From contig DASRDU010000129.1 of NCBI GenBank assembly GCA_035652435.1, positions 102,288-166,287 on the forward strand: DNA of 64,000 nt, read 5' to 3'. This document shows, one piece after another, positions 34,763 to 47,881 of this stretch. Made by a program: the position numbers and the translations under genes. The notes under the pieces were generated by a model. The model ran no database searches. It saw only the letters and a program-made list of their open reading frames with translations, and was not told the origin of the DNA. The first letter of the stretch is position 1. Each line of letters opens with the position of its first letter. Source of the stretch: DASRDU01 sp035652435. Lineage in GTDB: Bacteria > Acidobacteriota > Blastocatellia > RBC074.

Positions 34763-35887
34763 TTACCGGTTTGTTCTGCCCAGGACTTCACGCACCATCT
34801 CACCAACGCTGGCGCCAATCGAAAGCGCCGAAGTCAGCCCCGGCGATTCGATGCCGATGAGGTGAATCACTGAAGACCACTGCGGGTCATGCCGGATCAC
34901 CCAGTCGGCGAACGAGTGATCGTGCGCAGGCACCAGGCGGGGCCGCAACCCGGTGTAACTCGGTCGCAAATCTTCCCGCCTGAGCGACGGCACCATCAGT
35001 CTGGCTGATTCGTAAAAGTCATCAAGCGGCGCGCGGTTGTTTTCGTAATCGTCCTTGCTCTCGACATAGTGCGCGTTCGGGCCGAGCAGCAGTGTGCCCG
35101 CGAGGTTCTTCGTGAAATGCACGCCGAGGCCGTGACCGCTGGCGAGTGGGAGCGGGTAGACCAGACGGTTGACGATGTGGCTGCGGCTCGGCGGCAGCTC
35201 GGCGTATTCGCCGCGACATGGATAGATCGTGTAATGGTCATAGCCGAAGATCCGGGCAACTTCATCCGAATAAAGCCCGGCGGCGTTGATGACCACGCGG
35301 GCAGCGAACTCTTCGCGCTGCGTGCGGAGCTTGGGGATTCCGTTTCTGACTTCGGCGGCGACGAGGCGCGTATCCGTCAGAATGTGAGCGCCGTTTTCAA
35401 TGGCGATGCGGGCGAGCGTTTTGACGAGGGTTTCGGCGTCAACGATGCCGGTGTTGGGCGACCAGATCGCGACCGGGGAGACGACATTCGGCTCAAGCCG
35501 CCGGATGAAATCGCGGTCAACTATTTCCAGCCCCTCGGCGCCGTTCTCGTCGCCGCGCCGTTTGAGGATTTCGAGGACGGGAAGCTGGTCTTCGGTGTCG
35601 GCCACGATCAGCTTGCCGATGCGGTCGTGAGGGACGTTATGCGCCGCGCAGAATTCGTAAAGCATCGCGATGCCACGCACGCAGTGCCTTGCCTTGAGCG
35701 AACCGGGCAGGTAGTAAATGCCCGCGTGCATAACGCCGCTGTTGCGCGTCGAAGTGCCGAGGCCGAGTCGCGGCAGGGCTTCGAGCAGAAACACGTCATC
35801 GTAATGACGCGAGACTTCGGCAGCGATTGCGGTGCCGACCACGCCGCCGCCGATGATTGCGATGTTTGCGGTTTCAGTCTGATTCAT
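34763..35887 (-). CDS. FAD-dependent oxidoreductase, L-2-hydroxyglutarate oxidase/dehydrogenase-like (374 aa)
   Basis: DAO-family flavoprotein. The FAD-binding motif is IAIIGGGVVGTAIAAEV; TSTRNSGVMHAGIYY follows, a block typical of LhgO-type enzymes that oxidise L-2-hydroxyglutarate to 2-oxoglutarate. Other blocks are VVINAAGLYSDEVA and, near the C-terminus, GIESPGLTSALSIGASVGEMV. Length matches LhgO (~400) closely. It probably passes electrons to the quinone pool. It stands alone, convergent with the second DedA gene. Confidence 0.88.
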   Translation of the reverse strand: MNQTETANIAIIGGGVVGTAIAAEVSRHYDDVFLLEALPRLGLGTSTRNSGVMHAGIYYLPGSLKARHCVRGIAMLYEFCAAHNVPHDRIGKLIVADTEDQLPVLEILKRRGDENGAEGLEIVDRDFIRRLEPNVVSPVAIWSPNTGIVDAETLVKTLARIAIENGAHILTDTRLVAAEVRNGIPKLRTQREEFAARVVINAAGLYSDEVARIFGYDHYTIYPCRGEYAELPPSRSHIVNRLVYPLPLASGHGLGVHFTKNLAGTLLLGPNAHYVESKDDYENNRAPLDDFYESARLMVPSLRREDLRPSYTGLRPRLVPAHDHSFADWVIRHDPQWSSVIHLIGIESPGLTSALSIGASVGEMVREVLGRTNR

Positions 35888-36470
35888 TCTGATTCGACCG
35901 GCTGCAAGGCTGAATGGTACGCGGATGACACAGATAAAACTGATCCGTACGGATCACTTTTGCAGATGCTCTGATCCGTGTGAATCCGTCGCATCCGTTC
36001 GATCAGTGTATCATTATCTGATCGTTATTCGCGCTTCAGATTTGGTTCGAGGGAAAAGGGTGATGGCAGGTCTGATGGAGTGAATGCGCGGGACATCCGC
36101 ATCGCCGTTACGACAACTTCATTTGAACCTGCCTGTAACAGGTGGGTGATCCTGCCCTGCGGCGTTTCGAGTCTCGTACGATGACGAGCATTCCTGCCGG
36201 CAGGTATTTGCGCGGATCTCCCTTTCAAATGAATTAGGCTCAAATTTAATGTTGCCGAACACTAACGTAGCAGATGTCCCGCAGCGCAGGGCATACTACG
36301 CTCACCACCCCTGCCCGGTCAAGATGCCTGTCCCGACAATTTTCTGCGGCGCCCGACTCCGCGCCATACTTGACCATCAGCCGCGCCATTGGCTATCTTT
36401 CTCGCTTTCATCGGCATTCATTTTCGTGTCAATCAATCAGTCCCAGGCATTTGAGGAGAATAAAAAAGTA
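35888..36470. other. 583-bp intergenic region upstream of efp
   Basis: No gene is supported. It contains the 16-bp palindrome at 35941-35956 amid short ATCCGT/GATCCG repeats (35941-36003). A minus-strand open frame (36025-36243) has no good start or recognisable product. The frame of efp is open upstream to 36249, but that part shows no EF-P similarity. A GAGGAG ribosome-binding site precedes the efp ATG. No clear sigma-70 promoter was picked out. Confidence 0.6.
35941..35956. repeat. 16-bp perfect palindrome TGATCCGTACGGATCA
   Basis: Fully self-complementary, lying 54 bp upstream of the L-2-hydroxyglutarate oxidase-like start. It fits a dimeric-regulator operator. Degenerate ATCCGT copies follow over the next 50 bp. 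Confidence 0.5.
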
Positions 36471-37034
36471 ATGGCAATTCAGGCAACGCAGATCCGCAAA
36501 GGGATGACCATCATCCACAACGGAGTGCCGCACAAGATTCTGGAGTTTCATCACCACACGCCCGGCAACCTGCGCGCGATGGTTCAGACCAGAATGCGCA
36601 ATCTGAAAACCGGAACGACGACGGAACACCGCTTCCGCTCGACCGAATCCATCGAGCGCGCCGTCCTCGAAGATCACGAGATGACTTACATGTATAATGA
36701 CGGCTCGGATTATCACTTCATGAACACTGAGACTTACGAGCAGGTGGCCCTGAGCGCGGACGACCTTGGCGATATGGCCGGGTATCTGCTGCCGGAGACC
36801 GTGATTCAGGTCCAGTTCTACGAAGGCGAGCCCATCGGCATTGACATCCCACAGGTCGTTGAGCTGACCGTCATTGAAACCGAGCCGGAAGTCAAAGGCG
36901 CGACCGTCAGCAACGTCGGCAAGCCGGCCAAACTGGAAACCGGGATCACCATCCAGGTCCCCGCCTTCATCAAGGAAGGTGACAAGATTCGCGTGGACAC
37001 CACCGAAGGCCGCTATATGGAGCGCGCCCGATAG
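36471..37034 (+). CDS. efp: Elongation factor P (187 aa)
   Basis: Relieves ribosome stalling at consecutive prolines. All three OB-like domains are visible: MAIQATQIRKGMTIIHNG, the middle MYNDGSDYHFMNTETYEQV and the C-terminal signature in VPAFIKEGDKIRVDTTEGRY. GAGGAG precedes ATG 36471. In the first-domain tip loop the sequence is TPGNLRA; aligned with the E. coli PGKGQA loop, position 34 is Asn instead of the lysine or arginine that is post-translationally modified in well-studied EF-Ps. Length is normal. Confidence 0.95.
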   Translation: MAIQATQIRKGMTIIHNGVPHKILEFHHHTPGNLRAMVQTRMRNLKTGTTTEHRFRSTESIERAVLEDHEMTYMYNDGSDYHFMNTETYEQVALSADDLGDMAGYLLPETVIQVQFYEGEPIGIDIPQVVELTVIETEPEVKGATVSNVGKPAKLETGITIQVPAFIKEGDKIRVDTTEGRYMERAR

Positions 37035-37046
37035 TAATGTGATGTC

Positions 37047-37118
37047 AGAGGCCGGAGATCAGGGGTCAGGAATAACAATTCCCTCCGACCGCTAATCTCT
37101 GATCCCGACCTCTTCATT
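37047..37118 (+). terminator. Long hairpin between efp and waaA
   Basis: AGAGGCCGGAGATCAG (37047-37062) pairs with CTGATCCCGACCTCT (37099-37113), allowing one bulge and one mismatch. CATTTTTA follows. It probably terminates efp, leaving the waaA start only 9 nt after the stem. Confidence 0.55.
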
Positions 37119-37121
37119 TTT

Positions 37122-38504
37122 ATGTATTCCCTGTACAGCTTTTTTCTCAGTCTTGCCTTCATCGCCCTGTTGCCGTATTTCACCTGGCAGGCATTCATCA
37201 ATAAAAAGTACCTGAGTAATTTCCGCGAACGACTCGGCCTGCTGCCGGAAGAGTTCGGCGATGACGCGCGTCCGACGATCTGGCTGCACGCGGTCTCGGT
37301 CGGGGAAACACTCGCGGCAAGGCCGCTCATCAGCGCCCTGCGCGCCCGCTTCCCCGGACACCGCATTATCGTTTCGACGACGACAGCGACCGGGCAGGCG
37401 GTCGCCCGTTCGCGCATTACCAACGCCGACGGCTTCTGTTACTTCCCTTTCGACTGGCGTTTTTCGGTGCGCCGCACGCTTGAACGCATCCGCCCGCAGG
37501 CCGTGATCCTGATGGAGTCGGAGCTGTGGCTGAACTTCCTGCACGAATGCCAGCGGCGCAGCATCCCGGTGATCGTCGTCAACGGCAGGATCTCGGACAG
37601 ATCGTTTGCGCGCTCGCAGCAGTTCGGCTTTCTGATCCGGAGGATGTACGAGAAGGTGTCGCACTTCGCGATGCAGAGCGAGGCCGATGCCAGGCGCGCC
37701 ATCGCGCTCGGCGCTCACCGTGAGAGGGTCAGCGTCAGCGGCAACATCAAATACGACATCGGCGAGGCGGCCCGGGCCACGCCACTCGAAGAGATCGCCG
37801 AACGGCTCAATCAGTCCTTCGCCCTCGGCGCTGCGCCGCTCATCATCGCGGGCAGCACGAGCGACGGCGAAGAAGAGATCATTGTCGCGGCCTTCGAGCA
37901 GTTGCGAAAACACGGCGAACTGGCGAACGTCCGGTTGCTGATCGCGCCACGCCACCCGGAACGTTTCGCGGAGGTCGCGCAGAAACTCGATTCAACCCGT
38001 TTTCGTTATGTCCGCCGATCAGCGCTGGTCGAACAGCCTGAATACGTGCTGGCCGGTGAACCTGCGGTCTCAGGCATCGCATCTTCGCTCGGGGCCGCAA
38101 CCGGCGGCGATGAATTTCGCAACGCCGACATCATCCTGCTCGACTCCATCGGCGAACTGGCCGCGCTTTACCGTTTCGCCTCGGCAGTTTTTGTCGGCGG
38201 CAGTCTGGTTCCTAAAGGTGGTCACAACATCCTCGAACCGGCGCTTTATGCCAGACCGATCATCGTCGGCCCGCACATGGAAAATTTCCGCGAGATTGCG
38301 GATGAGTTCACGCACCACCAGGCTCTCATCACCCTGAGCGGTGCGAATGATGATGAACTGACTGCGGCGCTGCATGACAACCTGTATGAACTGCTGACCG
38401 ACGCGGCACGTTCGCACGCGCTCGGTGACCGTGCCCGTGCGGTGGTCAGCGATAATCGCGGGTCGACCGCCCGCACAGTCGCAACCATCGCCAGTCTGAT
38501 GTGA
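37122..38504 (+). CDS. waaA: 3-deoxy-D-manno-octulosonic acid (Kdo) transferase WaaA
   Basis: Adds Kdo to lipid IV-A in lipopolysaccharide core synthesis at the inner membrane. There is an N-terminal membrane anchor (FFLSLAFIALLPYFTW), the glycosyltransferase-30 N-domain with WLHAVSVGETLAARPLI, and the C-domain with AGSTSDGEEEIIVAAF, RHPERF and the nucleotide-binding SLVPKGGHNILEPALY. Length (460 aa) is slightly above E. coli WaaA. The stop overlaps the lpxK start by 4 nt. Presence of waaA and lpxK shows that the organism makes lipid A. Confidence 0.94.
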   Translation: MYSLYSFFLSLAFIALLPYFTWQAFINKKYLSNFRERLGLLPEEFGDDARPTIWLHAVSVGETLAARPLISALRARFPGHRIIVSTTTATGQAVARSRITNADGFCYFPFDWRFSVRRTLERIRPQAVILMESELWLNFLHECQRRSIPVIVVNGRISDRSFARSQQFGFLIRRMYEKVSHFAMQSEADARRAIALGAHRERVSVSGNIKYDIGEAARATPLEEIAERLNQSFALGAAPLIIAGSTSDGEEEIIVAAFEQLRKHGELANVRLLIAPRHPERFAEVAQKLDSTRFRYVRRSALVEQPEYVLAGEPAVSGIASSLGAATGGDEFRNADIILLDSIGELAALYRFASAVFVGGSLVPKGGHNILEPALYARPIIVGPHMENFREIADEFTHHQALITLSGANDDELTAALHDNLYELLTDAARSHALGDRARAVVSDNRGSTARTVATIASLM

Positions 38505-39589
38505 ATTCAGAATTCAATCCTTTCACCCGCGCCCTGCTGTACGCCCCTGCCAGACTTTACGCTGCGGGCGTCAGGCTGCGTCTGGCCCTCTACAGAAACG
38601 ACCTGCTCAAATCTCACCGCCTCAACGCCCCGGTCATCAGCGTCGGCAACCTGACGCTGGGGGGAACGGGCAAGACTCCGTTCACGGCTTTCATTGCGCG
38701 ATACCTGCGAGATGAAGGTCACAGCGTGGCGATCCTGAGTCGCGGTTACAAACGCTCCGGCTCGGGCCGCGTTGAAGTGTCGGACGAAAAGTCCGTATTG
38801 CGCGGGCCGCTCGAAGCCGGCGATGAGCCCTACCTGCTGGCGATGGCCTGCCCCGGTGTGCGTGTGCTGGTGGATAAAGATCGCTACGCCGCGGGCCGGT
38901 GGCTCTCGGGGCGAACGCCGATTTCCGCTTTCGTTCTCGATGACGCCTTTCAGCACCTGCGCCTGAGGCGTGACCTGAACCTGTTGCTGGTGGACGCGAC
39001 CGAGCCTTTGCACAAAGCCGAAATGTTTCCGCTCGGACGATTGCGCGAACCGCTGACCGGATTGCGGCGGGCGGACGCCGTCATCGTGACTCGTTCGGAT
39101 CAGCACTTCGACCGGGCGGCTTTTGAATCGGCGATTGATCGTCACTGCCGCAAAGACACGCCGGTCTTTTATGCTTACCACGAAATGACAAAGCTGCGAC
39201 CTCTGACAAGGATGCGTTGTCAGGGTGCGGGAGAGGTTGATCTGCCGCTCAAAGTCATCCGGTGGGATGTCGCCGCCGTTTCAGGCGTCGCCCGACCGGG
39301 GCGTTTCATCTCTGACCTGCAACGGTCAGGGATGGCCATTGCGCTGCGCCGGGATTTCAGGGATCATCACCGCTATACGGGCGAGGAATTCATTGAAATC
39401 ATCGAGCAGGCGCAGAAAGTCGGGGCCGCAGCAATCGTCACGACGGAAAAGGACGCGGCCAACATTCCCGCGGACGTGGTGCGATCATCCATGCTGCCGG
39501 TTTACGCCGCGCAGATTGAGTTCCGCTGCGAAGATGAAGTGAGACTGAAGAAGCTGATCCTGAATGCCGTCAGCAATCGGAGGTTTTGA
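38501..39589 (+). CDS. lpxK: Tetraacyldisaccharide 4'-kinase LpxK
   Basis: Phosphorylates the 4' position of lipid A disaccharide at the inner-membrane cytosolic face. It starts with GTG at 38501, overlapping the waaA stop. The Walker A motif is SVGNLTLGGTGKTPF near residue 50, followed by LSRGYKRSG, GDEPYLLAMACPG, FVLDDAFQHLRLRRDLNLLL and FPLGRLREPLTGLRRAD. The C-terminal VTTEKDAANIP motif is typical. Length (362 aa) is normal. Confidence 0.95.
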   Translation: MNSEFNPFTRALLYAPARLYAAGVRLRLALYRNDLLKSHRLNAPVISVGNLTLGGTGKTPFTAFIARYLRDEGHSVAILSRGYKRSGSGRVEVSDEKSVLRGPLEAGDEPYLLAMACPGVRVLVDKDRYAAGRWLSGRTPISAFVLDDAFQHLRLRRDLNLLLVDATEPLHKAEMFPLGRLREPLTGLRRADAVIVTRSDQHFDRAAFESAIDRHCRKDTPVFYAYHEMTKLRPLTRMRCQGAGEVDLPLKVIRWDVAAVSGVARPGRFISDLQRSGMAIALRRDFRDHHRYTGEEFIEIIEQAQKVGAAAIVTTEKDAANIPADVVRSSMLPVYAAQIEFRCEDEVRLKKLILNAVSNRRF

Positions 39590-39612
39590 GAGAAGCCCCG
39601 CGCAGACATGTT

Positions 39613-40530
39613 ATGCAGAAATACATTGACGACTTTTTGCAGCATCTGAAGTACGAGCGCAACCTCTCCGAACACACGCTGCGTAATTACGCCAGCGACC
39701 TGGAGCAGTTTTACGGCCACCTCGCCCCGCCCGACCGGGAGGGCAACCGCCGCAACGTCAACGTCCGCGACCTGGATCACCTGACGATCCGCGACTTCAT
39801 GGCGTCGCTCTACGAGAAGAACAAGAAGAAAAGCTCGATCCACCGCAAGATCGCGGCGATCCGCACCTTCTTCCGCTTCCTCTGCCGCGAAGGCGTTCTC
39901 GAAGCCAACCCGGCGCGCCTCGTCGCCAGCCCGCGCGTCGAGCGCAAGCTGCCCAACCACCTGACGATTCAGGAGGCGGTCCGCTTCATCGAAATGCCCG
40001 ACCTCGATACCGTACTCGGCAAACGCGACCGCGCCATCCTCGAACTGCTTTACGCGAGCGGCGTGCGCGTTTCCGAACTCGTCAACCTGAACCTGACCGA
40101 CATTGACTTTGAAAACCAGACCATGCGCGTCAAAGGTAAAGGCCGCAAGGAACGCATCGTCCCTTTCGGTGAACATGCGAAAAAAGCGCTGGAGATTTAT
40201 TTGAGCGTGCGTGGCGAACTGCTGATCGAAGCCGAACTTGACAAAATTGATCCGCTGGCAGTCTTTATGAACTACCAGGGCACGCGCATCACCACGCGCT
40301 CGGTCGGCCGGATGATAGACAAGTACGTGAAGCTCTGCTCCGACATTCACCACATCAGCCCGCACTCGCTGCGTCATTCCTTCGCCACGCATATGCTCGA
40401 CGCCGGGGCGGATTTGAGGACGATTCAGGAACTGCTCGGACACGCGCGCCTTTCCACGACGCAGCAGTACACGCACGTTTCGACTGACAAATTGATGGAG
40501 GTTTACGACAGGGCGCACCCGAAGGCGTGA
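39613..40530 (+). CDS. Tyrosine recombinase XerC/XerD (305 aa)
   Basis: Site-specific recombinase resolving chromosome dimers at dif. The N-terminal SAM-like domain (YERNLSEHTLRNYASDLEQF) is followed by the catalytic domain, with Arg in YASGVRVSEL, Lys in VKGKGRKERIVPFG, His-x-x-Arg in SPHSLRHSFATHML, His in LLGHARLSTTQ and the nucleophilic Tyr in QYTHVS. ATG 39613 is used; a TTG at 39586 overlaps lpxK. Length fits XerC/XerD (~300) rather than a phage integrase, and there are no mobile-element signs. XerC and XerD cannot be separated by eye. Confidence 0.9.
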   Translation: MQKYIDDFLQHLKYERNLSEHTLRNYASDLEQFYGHLAPPDREGNRRNVNVRDLDHLTIRDFMASLYEKNKKKSSIHRKIAAIRTFFRFLCREGVLEANPARLVASPRVERKLPNHLTIQEAVRFIEMPDLDTVLGKRDRAILELLYASGVRVSELVNLNLTDIDFENQTMRVKGKGRKERIVPFGEHAKKALEIYLSVRGELLIEAELDKIDPLAVFMNYQGTRITTRSVGRMIDKYVKLCSDIHHISPHSLRHSFATHMLDAGADLRTIQELLGHARLSTTQQYTHVSTDKLMEVYDRAHPKA

Positions 40531-40553
40531 AGGAGTCTGAAGGCCCGAAAGCA

Positions 40554-40586
40554 CGAACGGCGACAGACAGGGTCTGTCGCCGTTCG
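40554..40586. terminator. Perfect hairpin between convergent xer and cytochrome genes
   Basis: CGAACGGCGACAGA (40554-40567) and TCTGTCGCCGTTCG (40573-40586) form a 14-bp perfect stem with a 5-nt loop, 23 nt after the recombinase stop and 27 nt from the end of the convergent cytochrome gene. No T-run on either side. Confidence 0.55.
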
Positions 40587-40613
40587 CATCTTGCGTCCGA
40601 AGTTTATTCACCT

Positions 40614-44606
<3,993 letters not shown>

Positions 44607-44697
44607 AAGTCGCCCTGCTCGGAATCAACCCGAAGAGACGAAGCAGACGAAGTAAAGGAGGCAAAACCAGCGGCTGCTTCGTCTCTTCAGGGTCAAG

Positions 44698-45084
44698 TCA
44701 ACCCATCAATTCAGCCATCATTGCGGCGGGGTCCCACCAGGCCCGGAGTTCCCGGATCTTCCCCGCCCCGTCAATTTCAAAAACGTCAATCCCTTCAAAG
44801 GTCACGGCGCGGCCATTTTTGCCGACGCCGTTGCCCGTCCATTTGACTGCCGCGCTGTCGCCGGCAATGAAGACTTGATTTTCAGTCAGCCCGACCCGCT
44901 CGAAGGCGCCGGTGATGCCGTCAAAGAACCGGCGGAAAGCGTCGTGGCCTTTCATCGGCGGCGCCCCGACCGGGTCGTAGCTGACGGCGTCCGCGGCGAA
45001 AGTGGCGACCCATGCCTCGCGGTCCATCGCGCGCGTGGCGGCGAAGTAATCGGCAACGACTTTCTGGAGGATTTCCGGTGACAT
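44698..45084 (-). CDS. SnoaL-like / NTF2-fold protein (127 aa)
   Basis: Ketosteroid-isomerase-like domain: an N-terminal helix (VVADYFAATRAMDREAWVATFA), ADAVSYDPVGAPPMKGHDAFRRFF, and strands ending GKIRELRAWWDPAAM. ATG at 45084 is preferred; the frame is open to 45237, but that would overlap the upstream barrel gene and adds non-homologous residues. It has no signal peptide, unlike the cytochrome and barrel around it, so the functional link to them may be only transcriptional. Reaction unknown. Confidence 0.8.
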   Translation of the reverse strand: MSPEILQKVVADYFAATRAMDREAWVATFAADAVSYDPVGAPPMKGHDAFRRFFDGITGAFERVGLTENQVFIAGDSAAVKWTGNGVGKNGRAVTFEGIDVFEIDGAGKIRELRAWWDPAAMMAELMG

Positions 45085-45200
45085 ACTTGTCTCGGGGTCG
45101 GGATTCCGGCTGCCGTCACCTGCCACTCGACCGGCGGCCTCGCCGGATTGACCGGAAGTTTCCGCCTCGGGCCCGGGCCTGGCGGATAAGTTTCCGGCCG

Positions 45201-47141
<1,941 letters not shown>

Positions 47142-47494
47142 GGGTCACCTTCCGGAAATCAGCAATGTGTCGAATCAGCGGACGCCGGCGGCGTTCCGGG
47201 CTGATCGGCAGATGCAATTGAAAGATCAGGAATTCTGGACTGGAAACAAGCCGGGTCATCGCGGGTCGCGATGAGTGTGGGGTAACAGTTCACGACCCCT
47301 CGGCGGGATCGCTGCTGGAAAATCAATTCGGTGTACCGGGCCGGCCCTGAACAACGGTCGCTGCCCGCGGTGAAGCCTGTTGATCCGGGCGGCGATTCGA
47401 GGGATTTCTGACCCCACTTGTTTTCAGTTCAGGAGCCGTGACTTCGGCTTCATTCGATCCTGAAACACAAAGTAATCTGATTCAGTGCGCGGGC

Positions 47495-47524
47495 TTGATA
47501 GCATACCAATTCATTGAAAGTCAA
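47495..47524 (-). promoter_or_regulatory. Leftward promoter for the barrel-SnoaL-cytochrome unit
   Basis: On the minus strand TTGACT (47519-47524), 18 bp, and TATCAA (47495-47500) with an upstream TGC, giving an extended -10. It implies a leader of about 345 nt before the barrel gene. Confidence 0.5.
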
Positions 47525-47588
47525 TCACCGGGCCGGTCCCCCTGATCAAACTCTTTCGACTTCGTTCCCTGACAAAACCGATTTTTCC

Positions 47589-47617
47589 TTGCCAGAGTTG
47601 CCTCGCGCGACTATATT
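47589..47617 (+). promoter_or_regulatory. Rightward promoter for the HbpS/multihaem unit
   Basis: TTGCCA (47589-47594) and TATATT (47612-47617) each match the sigma-70 consensus at five of six positions and are spaced by 17 bp. A leader of about 258 nt would precede the start codon at 47882. Confidence 0.6.
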
Positions 47618-47881
47618 CTCAGCCACTCACACCCCGGACAAGTTATCTTTGAAATCATCAGTCCCGCACCGCCCAGAAGCAGTAGCCTGTTGCGGACAGC
47701 AGCGCGGAGCCGAAAGTTCAGACCGCCCTGAACTCCGTCAGCGAGTCTTCGCCTGCTTGTTTTTCCTTAGTCAGTCCGGGGTGCCTGATCGTTGACCTTT
47801 TGCTGACCTGATGCTGAAGCCGGATTCACTCCCCGGGCTTCACAGGCAATTAACCGGCGTTTCAATCAACAGGGATCTTCA

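Larger units (their letters stand above)
47142..47881. other. 740-bp divergent control region of the cytochrome cluster
   Basis: Separates the leftward barrel/cytochrome unit from the rightward HbpS/cytochrome unit. It contains a leftward promoter (47495-47524) and a rightward promoter (47589-47617), placed back to back. These leave long untranslated leaders of roughly 345 and 260 nt. An open stretch at 47514-47795 is not gene-like. No riboswitch class is recognised in the leaders. Confidence 0.6.

Noticed and set aside
36025..36243. 72-codon minus-strand open frame upstream of efp
   Set aside because: TTG start, low-complexity basic product and no neighbour support.
36249..36470. 74-residue N-terminal extension of EF-P
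   Set aside because: EF-P is highly conserved in length; GAGGAG before ATG 36471 gives the standard start.
39613..40530. XerC/D-like recombinase as a mobile-element integrase
   Set aside because: It lies in a housekeeping order after lpxK, has core XerC/D length, and shows no attachment site, tRNA or phage genes nearby.
47514..47795. 93-codon open frame in the divergent cytochrome spacer
   Set aside because: It overlaps both promoters and has no gene-like codon pattern.
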